Positions 20,105-34,082 of a stretch of DNA of 64,000 bases are shown piece by piece. Below the pieces are notes generated by a model, which did not search any database, was not told the origin of the DNA, and was given only the letters and a program-made list of their open reading frames with translations. The position numbers were made by a program, and so were the translations under genes. Each line of letters starts with the position of its first letter. Within the stretch, counting starts at the first letter, position 1. Origin of the DNA: Deinococcus aerius (GTDB taxonomy: Bacteria > Deinococcota > Deinococci > Deinococcales > Deinococcaceae); NCBI RefSeq assembly GCF_002897375.1, contig NZ_BFAG01000012.1, forward strand, positions 62,001 through 126,000, in the 5' to 3' direction.

Positions 20105-20145
20105 GGGAGCCGGAAGTCGGGGCGTCGAGGCGGGCCAGCCGGTGT

Positions 20146-20231
20146 TTTTGCTGCCCGCTCTGCTCCGCGGCTTTGCCAGTCCTCTCGGGTTCGTCCTCGC
20201 CTCACCGCAACTTCGCAGGACCTTCCGGCGC
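20146..20231 (-). repeat. Dispersed repeat, family C copy (inverted)
   Basis: Read on the minus strand this carries GCGAAGTTGCGGTGAG, GACGAACCCGAG and TGGCAAAG in the same order as 11684-11730, with small differences between the blocks. It fills most of the gap between mltG and the 63-residue gene, and contains no ORF of its own. Confidence 0.6.
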
Positions 20232-20252
20232 CCCGACCTCTAGACTTCCCGT

Positions 20253-20444
20253 ATGCCCTCCCGTGACTTCCTGGAACGCCGCAACGCCCTGTGGCGGCGG
20301 CTGCGGTCCCTCGCGCCGGGCACGCCCGAGTTCGAGGAGACGCTGGCCGAACTCTGCACGCTGACCCGCTGGGATCGGGCGCAGGTGCTCGCCGGGCTGG
20401 GCCTGACCGGGGCCGAGGCGCCCCCTCCCGGGGAAAAGCCTTGA
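20253..20444 (+). CDS. Small hypothetical protein (63 aa) coupled to DUF421 gene
   Basis: A 63-residue, charged protein beginning MPSRDFLERRNALWRRLRSL, with a helical middle (EFEETLAELCTLTRWDRAQV) and a Pro-rich tail. No family recognised. It is likely real because TAGACT lies exactly six bases before ATG 20253, as in other leaderless genes of this window, and its stop overlaps the TTG start of the next gene (TTGA). Confidence 0.65.
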   Translation: MPSRDFLERRNALWRRLRSLAPGTPEFEETLAELCTLTRWDRAQVLAGLGLTGAEAPPPGEKP

Positions 20445-21361
20445 GCGGCGCGGACACCGTGCCCTTCGATTGGGCGCGAATGTGGCTGGGCGACGTGCCG
20501 CCCCTCTTCCTGCTGGAGATCGTCTTTCGCACCGCCGTGATCTTCCTGTGGCTGCTCCTGCTGCTTCGCTTTACCGGCAAGCGCGGCCTGGCGCAGCTCA
20601 GCCCGCTGGAACTCGCCATCGTGATCGGGCTGGGGTCGGCGGCGGGGGACCCCCTGTTCTACCCGGAGGTCCCGCTGCTGCACGCCATGCTGGCCCTCGC
20701 GCTCGTCGTGGGCTTTCAGCGGCTGATGGCGGTGCTGGTGATCCGCAGCGAGCGGGTCGAGACCTTTATCGAGGGCGCGCCCGTCGAACTCGTCCGGGAC
20801 GGCGTGATCTCCCTGCGGGCGCTGGGCGGCGCCAGCCTCAGCCGCGAGGACCTCTTCGAGCGCCTGCGCGCCGGGGGTGTTCGGCAACTCGGCGAGGTGC
20901 AGCGCGCGTACTTCGAGCAGGACGGCAACCTGAGCGTCTTTCGCCACACGGAGGACGCCCCGGTGGGCCTGCCCATCGTGCCGCCCTGGGACCTGGAGCC
21001 GCCCCGGAAGATTCCGGCGGGCACTCCTCATGTGGGCGCGGTCGCCTGCCTGAACTGCGCCCATACGCTGCATGCCGCAGGCCCTTTGCCCCCCTGCCCG
21101 ATCTGCGCCTGCGACACCTGGACCCCGGCGACGACGGACCCGCTGGGAAGCGGGAGCAGTTCGCCAGACCCGGCCCAGGGAGGCCAGGAGCGCGGACCGA
21201 AGTTCGCCGGGCGGGGGGAGGGGGTGGGTGACTGGGCAGCCCATTTGGCTCCGGTGCCATGCCCGTTCACCCCCACCCGGCCTCCCCCCTCAAGGGGGAG
21301 GGGCTTTTTTGGCGATCCACGCGGCTTTTCTTTTCCACCGAGGACGTTCGTGCATCACTGA
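20441..21361 (+). CDS. DUF421 (YetF-like) membrane protein with C-terminal zinc-ribbon
   Basis: About 306 residues if started at TTG 20441; GTG 20459 and ATG 20480 are alternatives. It has three N-terminal membrane helices (from FLLEIVFRTAVIFLWLLLLLR), then the YetF cytoplasmic domain (RVETFIEGAPVELVRDG; QRAYFEQDGNLSVF). A C-x2-C...C-x2-C ribbon follows (CLNCAHTLHA...CPICACD). The final 50-60 residues read through a palindromic intergenic repeat (21254-21310) and look like spurious or acquired sequence. YetF-type proteins are linked to spore or stress membranes in other bacteria; the role here is unknown. Confidence 0.75.
   Translation: MSGADTVPFDWARMWLGDVPPLFLLEIVFRTAVIFLWLLLLLRFTGKRGLAQLSPLELAIVIGLGSAAGDPLFYPEVPLLHAMLALALVVGFQRLMAVLVIRSERVETFIEGAPVELVRDGVISLRALGGASLSREDLFERLRAGGVRQLGEVQRAYFEQDGNLSVFRHTEDAPVGLPIVPPWDLEPPRKIPAGTPHVGAVACLNCAHTLHAAGPLPPCPICACDTWTPATTDPLGSGSSSPDPAQGGQERGPKFAGRGEGVGDWAAHLAPVPCPFTPTRPPPSRGRGFFGDPRGFSFPPRTFVHH
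21254..21310 (+). repeat. Palindromic repeat, family A copy 1 (inside the DUF421 3' end)
   Basis: The left part GCCCGTTCACCCCCACCC is followed by the hairpin CCTCCCCC / GGGGGAGG (21281-21288 with 21294-21301, loop of five) and then GGCTTTTTT. With its T6 run this copy could act as a rho-independent terminator. The same left part and core occur at 53486-53539 and, inverted, at 53924-53978. Confidence 0.75.
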
Positions 21362-21566
21362 GCCCCTCCAGACACTTGGTGTGCAATTAGGAAGAACACC
21401 GTGTCAGCCCTGGTCTTTTCGCCCCTCCCCCCTTGCGGGGGAGGCTGGGTGGGGGGTGACGAGCGCAGCTCGTCCTCGTGTACAACGGCAAAACTTTGTA
21501 CCGCCCCACTTCGCATCAAGCGTTCAAGGGGGAGGAGCAAAACCTCAATTCCCCCTCCTCCCCTCC
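21362..21566. repeat. Intergenic stretch with family A palindrome copy 2 and a degenerate copy
   Basis: No gene. At 21422-21459 lies CCCCTCCCCCCTTGCGGGGG followed by AGGCTGGGTGGGGGG, a family A core with CTTGC loop. From 21527 onward AAGGGGGAGGAG and CCCCCTCCTCCCCTCC form a looser copy that runs into the 3' end of the ferredoxin gene. The two palindromes are about 100 bases apart and unpaired with any ORF. Confidence 0.65.
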
Positions 21567-21953
21567 TCACCCCTCCGTGGAGGCGCCGGGGCGGGTGGTC
21601 CATTCTGGCTCGGGCTCGATGTGGTCGGCGGGGGCCTTGCCCGGCTCTAGGCCGGTGAGTTTCGTCGTCTGGAGGGGGGTCAGGGCCATGCCATCCTCGC
21701 ACTCGATCTGGCAGGAGAGCCGCGCCTGGCCCAGCAGGCCCTTTTCCTCCAGCTTGGTGTATTCGGCGACCGTCATGCGGTCGGGCTCGCCTTCCTGAAA
21801 GCTCACCCGGCAGGTCGTGCAGCGGGCCTGGCCGCCGCAGCGGTGGAGGATATCCACCCCGCCCCGTTCCAGCGCCAGCACCAGCCGCTCGCCCTCCCGC
21901 GCCGTGACGACCCCGTACCCCTCGACCGTGATCCCGACCGTGTTCTGCGTCAT
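21567..21953 (-). CDS. 2Fe-2S ferredoxin
   Basis: A 128-residue plant/adrenodoxin-type electron carrier. The cluster ligands are the first three Cys of HRCGGQARCTTC (C-x4-C-x2-C) and a fourth in ARLSCQIECEDG about 35 residues later. The acidic 25-residue C-terminal tail (ADHIEPEPEWTTRPG) reads through sequence next to a palindromic repeat. CATCCT six bases before ATG 21953 suggests a leaderless message. Its reductase partner is not adjacent. Confidence 0.9.
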   Translation of the reverse strand: MTQNTVGITVEGYGVVTAREGERLVLALERGGVDILHRCGGQARCTTCRVSFQEGEPDRMTVAEYTKLEEKGLLGQARLSCQIECEDGMALTPLQTTKLTGLEPGKAPADHIEPEPEWTTRPGASTEG

Positions 21954-21979
21954 GGGCCGAGGATGACATGGGGCGGCCC

Positions 21980-22831
<852 letters not shown>

Positions 22832-22896
22832 GGGGGCAGTTTTCCGGGTGGGTCAGATATTTCGGTGGGAAGAGGCCGAAGCGGCCTTGACCTCCC

Positions 22897-24603
<1,707 letters not shown>

Positions 24604-24634
24604 GTCGCAGTCTAGCTGGGCCGTCCGGCCAGGG

Positions 24635-25417
<783 letters not shown>

Positions 25418-25431
25418 GGGGGGAGTCTAGG

Positions 25432-26505
25432 TCAGGCTCCGGGCAACTTCGCCCCCTGCGGCGCGATCACGTAGCTCAGCCCGCCGCTATGCGTGAGCCA
25501 CAGCCGCTCGAAGGCCGCGCGGGGGTAGGTGCGGCGCACGCCCTCGTCCGTGGGGGCGGCGGGGTCGTTCAGCACCGGATTGCCCGCCGCGTCGAAGCCC
25601 ACCAGGACCATCAGGTGCCCGTCACTGGAGCTGATGGGGGCACTCGGCAACTCGCCCTTCTTCCACCCCAGGCTGACGGCGAGGGGCAACCCCGCCGCCG
25701 TGTACCGCTCGGCCTCGGCCAGGCTGGGGAGCCGGGTGACGAAGGCCCGCATCCCCAGCGAGCCCGCGTAGGCGGCGTTGAAGGGCCAGTTGCCCGTGCC
25801 GTTGTAGGCGCGGTCGAAGGTGCCACGGGCGGCCTGCGGCACGGCCACGTTCACCCCGTACTGCGCCAGAATCATCGACACGCTCGTGGGGCTGCACCAG
25901 ACCTCGCCGCCGTCCGGGTAGAGCATCTGCGAGCGTTTCGGCACATCCACGACCCGGCCCCAGGCCTGACGGTCGCCCGGCTGCCCCAGGCCCCCTGTGC
26001 GCCGCGAGCGGTCGGAGGTGTTGAAGGCAAGTAGGCGAATGCTCGTCCCCGCGCCCCGCAACGTCACCCGGTACTGGTAAGCCGCCGCCTTCGCGGTCAG
26101 GCGCAGCGTGTCGGTCAGCACCTGCCCCGCCCCGTCCCGCTGCCCGTTCAGGCTGCTGCGCCCCTCGCCGCTCTGCCACGTCCCGAAGGAGAACCAGCGG
26201 CTCCAGCCCGAGGGCGTTTGTGCGCGGACCTCCACCGTCACGCTCCCCGCCCCGGGCGTCACCGCGTTCCACGACGGCACGAGTTCGTCGAAGGCGGGAA
26301 CCTTCAGCGCCTTGCCCGTCAGCGTGCCCGAGGTGGCCCCCGGCGCAAGGGCCAGCGTGTCCCCGCGCACCTCCACGCCCCGCAACTCGGCACTCGCCCA
26401 ATCGCCCGCGCGCTCGTGAATGACTGTCGTGGAGTTGGAATACGTCATGGTCAGGGCCTCCGCGCCGCTTACGAGGAGCAGCGCCGTGAGCAGAGCGGCA
26501 CGCAT
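25432..26505 (-). CDS. Exported C39-like cysteine peptidase
   Basis: A 357-residue protein with a signal peptide (MRAALLTALLLVSGAEA). The first 190 residues form a beta-rich domain (VTVEVRAQTPSGWSRWFSFG). The C-terminal Peptidase_C39_2-type domain has the Cys of GEVWCSPTSVSMIL, the His of SSDGHLMVLVGFD and Asp of VLNDPAA. Such proteins cleave unknown envelope substrates or are inactive binders. ATG 26505 is preferred over far upstream open frame because it gives the signal peptide and has CACAAT seven bases upstream. Confidence 0.85.
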   Translation of the reverse strand: MRAALLTALLLVSGAEALTMTYSNSTTVIHERAGDWASAELRGVEVRGDTLALAPGATSGTLTGKALKVPAFDELVPSWNAVTPGAGSVTVEVRAQTPSGWSRWFSFGTWQSGEGRSSLNGQRDGAGQVLTDTLRLTAKAAAYQYRVTLRGAGTSIRLLAFNTSDRSRRTGGLGQPGDRQAWGRVVDVPKRSQMLYPDGGEVWCSPTSVSMILAQYGVNVAVPQAARGTFDRAYNGTGNWPFNAAYAGSLGMRAFVTRLPSLAEAERYTAAGLPLAVSLGWKKGELPSAPISSSDGHLMVLVGFDAAGNPVLNDPAAPTDEGVRRTYPRAAFERLWLTHSGGLSYVIAPQGAKLPGA

Positions 26506-26858
26506 GGGGGAGATTGTGCCGTGATGAGGGGGCGGGGCGGGTGAGATGGAGACTTCTCGCGCTGCTCGTTGTGGTGATGGAGGGGCAGGGCAACTTGCTC
26601 CGGTGGCCCCCACCCCCCAACCCCCTACCCCCCGAGGGGGTAGGGGGAGTGGGTCGCTGCGCTCGGCAAGAGAGGTTCCGTGAGGCGGCGGGCGTGAGTT
26701 GGGCGGTGACGTGTCCGGCCTCGACGGCAGCTTCGCCCGGTTGGAAGGCCTCGGGCCTGCGGCCCGAACGGCTCGGCTGCCTGGAGGGTGAAGGGGGCAG
26801 GTGGGGGTGAGGCGTCCGCTTCCCATTTCTAGAAGGGCCTGGGTGGGGTTTCCCGGGT
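26506..26858. other. 353-base intergenic region holding repeat family B copy 1
   Basis: No supported gene. Bases adjoining 26505 carry the peptidase promoter. From 26582 to 26671 lies a family B repeat (separate entry). The rest is GC-rich sequence with scattered short inverted repeats, including TCGGGCCTGCGGCCCGA around 26752-26768, and ends just before the esterase stop. Confidence 0.6.
26582..26671 (+). repeat. Palindromic repeat, family B copy 1
   Basis: Starts GGGGCAGGGCAACTTGCTCC, continues with CCCCCACCCCCCAACC, then the hairpin CCCCCTACCCCC / GGGGGTAGGGGG, and ends GTCGCTGCGCTCGGCAAG. The same blocks in the same order occur at 31861-31957 with few changes, so about 85 bp are shared. 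The core can also be read as poly-C/poly-G tracts. Confidence 0.75.
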
Positions 26859-27869
26859 TCAGGTGCCCTGCATGTACAGGAACGCCTCGGGCAGCGCCTC
26901 GCGCCACGTCACCCAGTTGTGGCCGCTGGGGTACTCGCGGTACTGGTGCGGGACCTGGGCATCGGCGAGCGCGGCAGCCATGCGGCGATTCGGGCCGGTG
27001 AGCCATTCCAGCGTGCCCGTGTCCAGGCTGACGCGCAGATGCCGGGGAGGAGTGGTCTCCAGCCGCTCGCGCAGCCACTCGCCCGCCGTGGTCGTGTCGA
27101 TGGTGCCGCTCGCATCCGTCGCGCCCGGCCAGGCGATGAAGGCCCCCGAGTGGCTCACCACCCGGCTGAAAAGATCGGGGTGCGCGCTCCCCAGATACAG
27201 CGAGATCAGCCCCCCCAGCGAGGCGCCCCACAGCCCCCGCTCGGAGACGGTCACGTGTTCACCCTCGACTCTGGGAAAGACCTCTTCCCTCAGGAAGTCC
27301 AGGTAGCGGCCATTGAGGTAATACTCCGCGCTGCGGTCCCCCGGCTCGACGAAGACGAGGACCGCGCCCGACGCCAACTCCCGCTCCACCGCCCGGTCCA
27401 TCACCTCGCCGAGCTTGCCGGTGCGGTAGAAGGCCACACCGTCCTGCACGTAATAGACGGGCGTGGGGCGCGCGCGGTCATGCTCATGCGGCGTGTAGAC
27501 GATGGCGCGGCGGGTGCCGGGAAAGACCGTGCCCTCCCAGGTCAGGCGGTGCGCCGTGCCCTTCCGCGTCGCGTCGGCTCCCTGCCAGAGGGGATGGCGG
27601 GCGTACTTTCCCACCTCCACCGCGCGGGGATAGGGCCACCAGGGGTTAAGGCTCCTCTGGGGGTTGTCGGGATCGGCGAAGGGCTCTCCCGCCGCGTCCA
27701 GCCAGGCGTACTCCACCCACGCGCCACGCGGCAGGGTCAGCGTGAGGGGCTCCCCATCCTGAATGGGAATCGCGGGCTTTTTCTTCCAGTCGGTCATGTC
27801 GCCCACGAGCGCCGCCGCGCCCTCTGGCGGAAAGAAAGTGACCTGCTGCCCCTGCACCGAAACGGCCAT
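26859..27869 (-). CDS. Esterase of the enterochelin-esterase-like (putative esterase D) family
   Basis: A 336-residue alpha/beta hydrolase. The N-terminal 90 residues resemble a carbohydrate-binding-like beta domain (VTFFPPEGAAALVGDMTDWK, as in isoamylase-N/CBM48 folds), as in Fes-type proteins. The catalytic domain has the nucleophile elbow GASLGG (from RGLWGASLGGLISLYL) and a C-terminal SGHNW with the catalytic His; the Asp is likely in SLDTGTLEW. ATG 27869 follows TACAAT by seven bases. Cytoplasmic; substrate unknown, possibly an ester-linked siderophore or sugar ester. Confidence 0.85.
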   Translation of the reverse strand: MAVSVQGQQVTFFPPEGAAALVGDMTDWKKKPAIPIQDGEPLTLTLPRGAWVEYAWLDAAGEPFADPDNPQRSLNPWWPYPRAVEVGKYARHPLWQGADATRKGTAHRLTWEGTVFPGTRRAIVYTPHEHDRARPTPVYYVQDGVAFYRTGKLGEVMDRAVERELASGAVLVFVEPGDRSAEYYLNGRYLDFLREEVFPRVEGEHVTVSERGLWGASLGGLISLYLGSAHPDLFSRVVSHSGAFIAWPGATDASGTIDTTTAGEWLRERLETTPPRHLRVSLDTGTLEWLTGPNRRMAAALADAQVPHQYREYPSGHNWVTWREALPEAFLYMQGT

Positions 27870-27892
27870 GAGGGGGATTGTACGGGGCGGGG

Positions 27893-28651
27893 TCAGCCGG
27901 GAAGGAAGGCGCGGGCTCGGCGGGCGGCCTCGTGCGCCAACGCCCCGTCCGGGCCATCCGGCCAGCGGGTCAGGGCAACGGCGCGTTCGTAGGCGGTCAG
28001 GGCGGCCCGGCCACGTGTGGGCACGTCTTCGGCCGTCAGGCCGACCATGCCCCCGTAGGTTGTCCGCCATACCGGATCGTCCCAGGCGTCCCGCGCCAGC
28101 GTCAGGTACCGGTTCTCGGTGGGAATCAGGGTGCCGGTGCTCAGCAGGGCCGCGTTTCCCAGCGCGAAGGTGAGGCCCAGGATGGCATATGCGACCTTGC
28201 CACTTTCGCCCGTCTGGAGCCCACCCATCACCTTGTGGAGTTCCTCGGCCACGTCCGCGACGAGCCCGGCCGCCCGCGCGTGGGCCTGCTCCTCCACCTC
28301 GGCCCAGGTGAACGCCCTGGCCCGCCGCTGGAGGTCCGCGAACACCCCTTCCGGGTCGTGCAGCGGCACCCCCGAGCGCAGGGAGGTCAGGTTCCAGAGG
28401 GTCGTCTCCGGCTCGGTGAAGGCCCGCTCCCGGTGGGGCACGGTGGACCGCTCCACGCTGACGAGCACGCCCCCCCGGTACGTCACGTCATTCCGCACGA
28501 ACTCGTCCGAGGCGACGAGCACCGAGAGGTCCAGGTCGCTGTACTCGTCCGCCTCACCTCGCGCGTGGCTGCCCGTCAGAAAGACCGCGAGGACGCCCGC
28601 CTCGGCCTTCAGGTCGGGCAAGACCTCCTCCAGAACTCCTGGGTAGTGCAT
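27893..28651 (-). CDS. Nucleotidyltransferase domain protein
   Basis: A 252-residue protein with an N-terminal polymerase-beta-like nucleotidyltransferase domain: GSHARGEADEYSDLDLSVLV shows the GSxARG and the two metal-binding Asp (SDLDL), with a third acidic residue likely further on. The C-terminal 150 residues are helical, as in aminoglycoside adenylyltransferase-like proteins. ATG 28651 is five bases after GAGACT. It could modify a small molecule or a partner protein; no HEPN partner gene is adjacent. Confidence 0.8.
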   Translation of the reverse strand: MHYPGVLEEVLPDLKAEAGVLAVFLTGSHARGEADEYSDLDLSVLVASDEFVRNDVTYRGGVLVSVERSTVPHRERAFTEPETTLWNLTSLRSGVPLHDPEGVFADLQRRARAFTWAEVEEQAHARAAGLVADVAEELHKVMGGLQTGESGKVAYAILGLTFALGNAALLSTGTLIPTENRYLTLARDAWDDPVWRTTYGGMVGLTAEDVPTRGRAALTAYERAVALTRWPDGPDGALAHEAARRARAFLPG

Positions 28652-28748
28652 GGGGCAGTCTCGCCCGCCGCCCACCCGGCTCGCCTCCGCCGAATGACGC
28701 AGGGGGCGCCGCCCCGCGCGGAGAGACGCCCCTGGACAACTCCCGACC

Positions 28749-30434
<1,686 letters not shown>

Positions 30435-30597
30435 ATGACCTCCAGCAGGGCCGGGAGAGGACGCGGCCTGCCGCGTGGGCGTGCCGCAGAAGTCTGGACC
30501 TGCGCGTGGGGGCATTGTACCGGCAAGTTGAACGGAGTCCAGGGAGGCGGAGCTGGCGGGGCCCACTCGCGGAGTGGGTTCGCCTGCCCCGGCGGGG

Positions 30598-31008
30598 TCA
30601 CTCCCCTTCCGTCCGCTCCCCTCGCCCCATCAGGTACAGCTCCAGAATCTGCACCGCCGCCGCCTCGTCCTCGTCCTGCGCGCCCAACTCGCGGGCCCGG
30701 CGGGTGGTGAACCGTTCGTCCTGGTAGGCGACGGTGTAGCCCTTCTCCTGGAGGATTTTGCCAAAGGCGCGCACCCGGTCGGCCGAGGGGCTGTGCGCCC
30801 CGTCCGTCCGCAGGGGCAGGCCGAGGAGGAGGAGTTCCGCGCCCGTCTCCTCGACCTTGAGGCGCACGGCTTTAAGGTCCAGGGGCAGCCGCTTGCGGTC
30901 CACGCTCCCCCGCCCGAAGGCCAGGCGCCCCGTGTTCACCGCGAAGCCGATCCGCGACTTGCTCACGTCGAGTGCGAGGACGACGGGGAGGGGGGAGGGG
31001 CCAGGCAT
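30598..31008 (-). CDS. ruvX: Holliday junction resolvase-like RuvX (YqgF)
   Basis: A 136-residue RNase H-like protein linked to rRNA maturation and proposed as a Holliday-junction resolvase. The catalytic first acidic residue is in VLALDVSKSRIGFAV, the middle motif is GAELLLLGLPLR, followed by YQDERFTT and the C-terminal acidic motif DEDEAAAVQILELYL. Family length is normal. TACACT is seven bases before ATG 31008, so leaderless translation is expected; the divergent enoyl-CoA isomerase gene starts 64 bases away. Confidence 0.9.
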   Translation of the reverse strand: MPGPSPLPVVLALDVSKSRIGFAVNTGRLAFGRGSVDRKRLPLDLKAVRLKVEETGAELLLLGLPLRTDGAHSPSADRVRAFGKILQEKGYTVAYQDERFTTRRARELGAQDEDEAAAVQILELYLMGRGERTEGE

Positions 31009-31072
31009 CGGGGCGAGTGTAGCGGAGGAACTTCCCCCAGGGCCACCTGCCCGGACGCGCTACGCTGCCCCC

Positions 31073-31858
31073 ATGACCGCCGAACCTGTGATCCTCGTGG
31101 AGACCCGCGCGGGCGTCCGCACCCTCAGCCTCAACCGCCCGGACAAGCTCAACGCCGCCAACGACGCCCTGCTCCTCACGCTGACGGAGGAATTGAAGGC
31201 TGCCGACGCCGACCCCGCCGTGCGGGTGGTCGTCATCACCGGATCGGGGCGGGGGTTCTGCGCCGGGCAGGACCTGGGCGACGTGTCGGGGCGGGACATG
31301 ACCTTCACCGAGCACCTGAACCACACCTACAACCCGCTGATCCGCACGATTCGGGGGCTGAGTAAGCCGGTCATCACCGCCGTGAATGGGGTCGCGGCGG
31401 GGGCGGGGGCGAGTCTGGCGCTCTCGGGTGACATCCGGCTGTGGGCGCGGTCGGCCAGCCTGATCGAGGTCTTTTCCAATATCGCGCTCGTGCCGGACTC
31501 GGGCAGCACGTGGTTTCTGCCGCGACTGGTGGGCTATCACCGCGCCTTCGAGCTGATGGCCCTGGCCGAGCGGGTCGGGGCGGAGGAGGGGCTGCGGCTG
31601 GGGCTGTGCGAGCGCGTCTACCCGGACGAGTCCTTCCGGCAGGACGTGCAGGCCTATGCGGAGCGGCTGGCGGCTCGGCCCGCGAATGCGCTGAGGCTGA
31701 CGAAGCAGGCGCTGAACGCCGCGCTGACGAGCACGCTGGATCAGGCGTTGGAGAAGGAGGCGGAGCTTCAGCAGCTCGCCGGGGATCACTGGGAGCATGC
31801 GGAGGGGGTGGCGGCGTTTAAGGCTCGGCGGGCGCCGGAGTTTGTGCGGGAGGGGTGA
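31073..31858 (+). CDS. Enoyl-CoA hydratase/isomerase, PaaG-like
   Basis: A 261-residue crotonase-fold enzyme. The oxyanion-hole segments are GRGFCAGQDLGD and NGVAAGAGASLALSGD. The position usually held by the hydratase Glu reads VPDSGSTWFLPRLVG, i.e. Asp only, as in PaaG-type 1,2-epoxyphenylacetyl-CoA isomerases and 2,3-isomerases. It may serve phenylacetate or fatty-acid breakdown, but no other paa gene lies here. TACGCT precedes ATG 31073 by six bases. It is followed by repeat family B. Confidence 0.87.
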   Translation: MTAEPVILVETRAGVRTLSLNRPDKLNAANDALLLTLTEELKAADADPAVRVVVITGSGRGFCAGQDLGDVSGRDMTFTEHLNHTYNPLIRTIRGLSKPVITAVNGVAAGAGASLALSGDIRLWARSASLIEVFSNIALVPDSGSTWFLPRLVGYHRAFELMALAERVGAEEGLRLGLCERVYPDESFRQDVQAYAERLAARPANALRLTKQALNAALTSTLDQALEKEAELQQLAGDHWEHAEGVAAFKARRAPEFVREG

Positions 31859-31860
31859 GG

Positions 31861-31957
31861 GGGCAGGGGATCTTGCTGCGAGTTACCCCCACCCCCCAGC
31901 CCCCTACCCCCAGAGGGGGCAGGGGGAGCGGCGCTGCGCTGGGCAAGGGGCTCGCCC
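31861..31957 (+). repeat. Palindromic repeat, family B copy 2
   Basis: Begins GGGCAGGGGATCTTGCTGCG, then CCCCCACCCCCCAGCC, the hairpin CCCCCTACCCCC / GGGGGCAGGGGG, and GCGCTGCGCTGGGCAAG. Shared blocks with 26582-26671 are collinear. It starts two bases after the stop of the PaaG-like gene and may serve as its transcript end. Confidence 0.75.
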
Positions 31958-32137
31958 ATCTGGCCTGTGGCCGTCCTCCTTCACGCGGAATGTTTGATCT
32001 TGTTGCTTGCTGAGCCGCGGGCCCACCGTCTCGCTGCGCGAGCCGACGTGGTGAAGGCGGTGCGAGTGCAAGCTGAGGGCAGGAATGGGCCGTCCACAGT
32101 TGACGGTTTTTAAAGAGCTAAAGCTTTAGCTGTGTTA

Positions 32138-32190
32138 CCCCTCCCCCCTTGCGGGGGAGGTTGGGAGGGGGGTGGCAGGCAGCGCCTGCC
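32138..32190 (+). repeat. Palindromic repeat, family A copy 3 with companion hairpin
   Basis: The core CCCCTCCCCCCTTGCGGGGG plus AGGTTGGGAGGGGGG matches copy 2 at 21422-21459 closely. A separate stem GGCAGGC / GCCTGCC (32174-32180 with 32184-32190) follows at once. No coding sequence is attached. Confidence 0.7.
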
Positions 32191-32241
32191 CTTCCTTAAG
32201 GCCGTCTCCCAGCCCCTGCCGCGAAAATCCGCCTGCATAAT

Positions 32242-32270
32242 TTGACTTCCCCTGCATCCCACGCTATTCT
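32242..32270 (+). promoter_or_regulatory. Promoter of the M23 peptidase operon
   Basis: TTGACT (32242-32247), a 17-base spacer, and TATTCT (32265-32270). Transcription would start near 32277, giving an approximately 100-base leader before ATG 32377. Unlike most genes here this one has a real -35 and a long 5' UTR. Confidence 0.7.
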
Positions 32271-32280
32271 TCTTTCATCA

Positions 32281-32306
32281 CCGCCCGACAAGGCGGATTT
32301 TTTATT
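32281..32306 (+). terminator. Candidate attenuator hairpin in the leader of the M23 peptidase gene
   Basis: CCGCC (32281-32285) pairs with GGCGG (32292-32296) and is followed by ATTTTTTATT. It starts only a few bases after the predicted start point. In addition, AAAATCCGCC (32224-32233) and GGCGGATTTT (32292-32301) form a 10 bp inverted repeat around the promoter. Either early termination or a protein-binding site is possible. Confidence 0.45.
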
Positions 32307-32376
32307 ACCCAGCACTCGCGTCACCTCTTGTAACCCCTCGCACCGTCACCCGTGCGCCGGTGGGTCACCATCGTGC

Positions 32377-33092
32377 ATGTTGCGAAGAAAGGTGGCGGCG
32401 GGCGCCCTGCTCGCCGTATCTGCGGTGGCGTTGGCGCATTACGCGCCCGCGTTGCCGGATAGTGCGATAGCGAAACCGGCGCGGCAGTTCGGACTGCCGT
32501 TCGCGGGGGAGCCGGGACCGAACACCTGGCTGCTGGGGCAGGGGTATGGGAACACGACGGGGGCGTACCGGCAGCGGCGCAGCACCTACGTGAACCTCCA
32601 GGGCCTGCACGCGGGGCTGGATTTCAGCGCCCCGTGCGGCACCCCCGTTCGGGCCATCGGCGACGGCGTGGTGGCCGAGGTGGACGGGTCGCACGGAAGC
32701 CCACCACACAACGTGGTGATCGATCACGCGGGCAACCTCAGCAGCCTGTACGGTCACCTGCGGGTGCGCTCGCCCCTGCGGGTGGGGCAAAGGGTCACGC
32801 GCGGGCAGGTCATCGGGGAGAGCGGCGACTCACAGTTCACCTGTGTCAGCGCGCCGCACCTGCACCTGGAGATCCGCGACCGCTCGCACCAGCGCCTCTT
32901 CAACCCCGTGCCGTACATCGCCGCCGACTGGGAGACGCTGGCGCTGGCGGGCAGCTTCGGGCGCGGGTACGAGTACGACCTGGCCGCGCCCCGGCGGTGG
33001 CAGACGCCGGAGTCCCAGCCCGAGGTGCGCCGGGGTGGGCGCATCCTCAACGACTTCGCCCGGCCCTGGCCTCCTGCTCCCGGGGGTGCGCG

Positions 33093-33096
<4 letters not shown>
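32377..33096 (+). CDS. Exported M23 family metallopeptidase (LytM-type)
   Basis: A 239-residue zinc peptidase predicted to cut peptidoglycan cross-bridges. A signal sequence (MLRRKVAAGALLAVSAVALA) is followed by the M23 core. Zinc ligands are His and Asp of GLHAGLDFSAPCGTPVRAIG and the second His of SAPHLHLEIRD; VIDHAGNLSSLYGHLRV is the usual middle strand. No SPOR, LysM or coiled-coil part is present. ATG 32377 gives the signal peptide and was preferred over upstream codons. Coupled by GTGA overlap to the TolB-like gene. Confidence 0.88.

Positions 33097-34078
<982 letters not shown>

Positions 34079-34082
<4 letters not shown>

Larger units (their letters stand above)
31859..32376. other. 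518-base intergenic region: two palindromic repeats, perfect palindrome, promoter and leader
   Basis: No protein gene is supported. In order it holds family B copy 2 (31861-31957), a 16 bp perfect palindrome AGCTAAAGCTTTAGCT (32116-32131), family A copy 3 with its short companion hairpin (32138-32190), and a good promoter with a structured leader for the M23 peptidase (32224-32376). The 31960-32110 part shows nothing I recognise. Confidence 0.7.
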
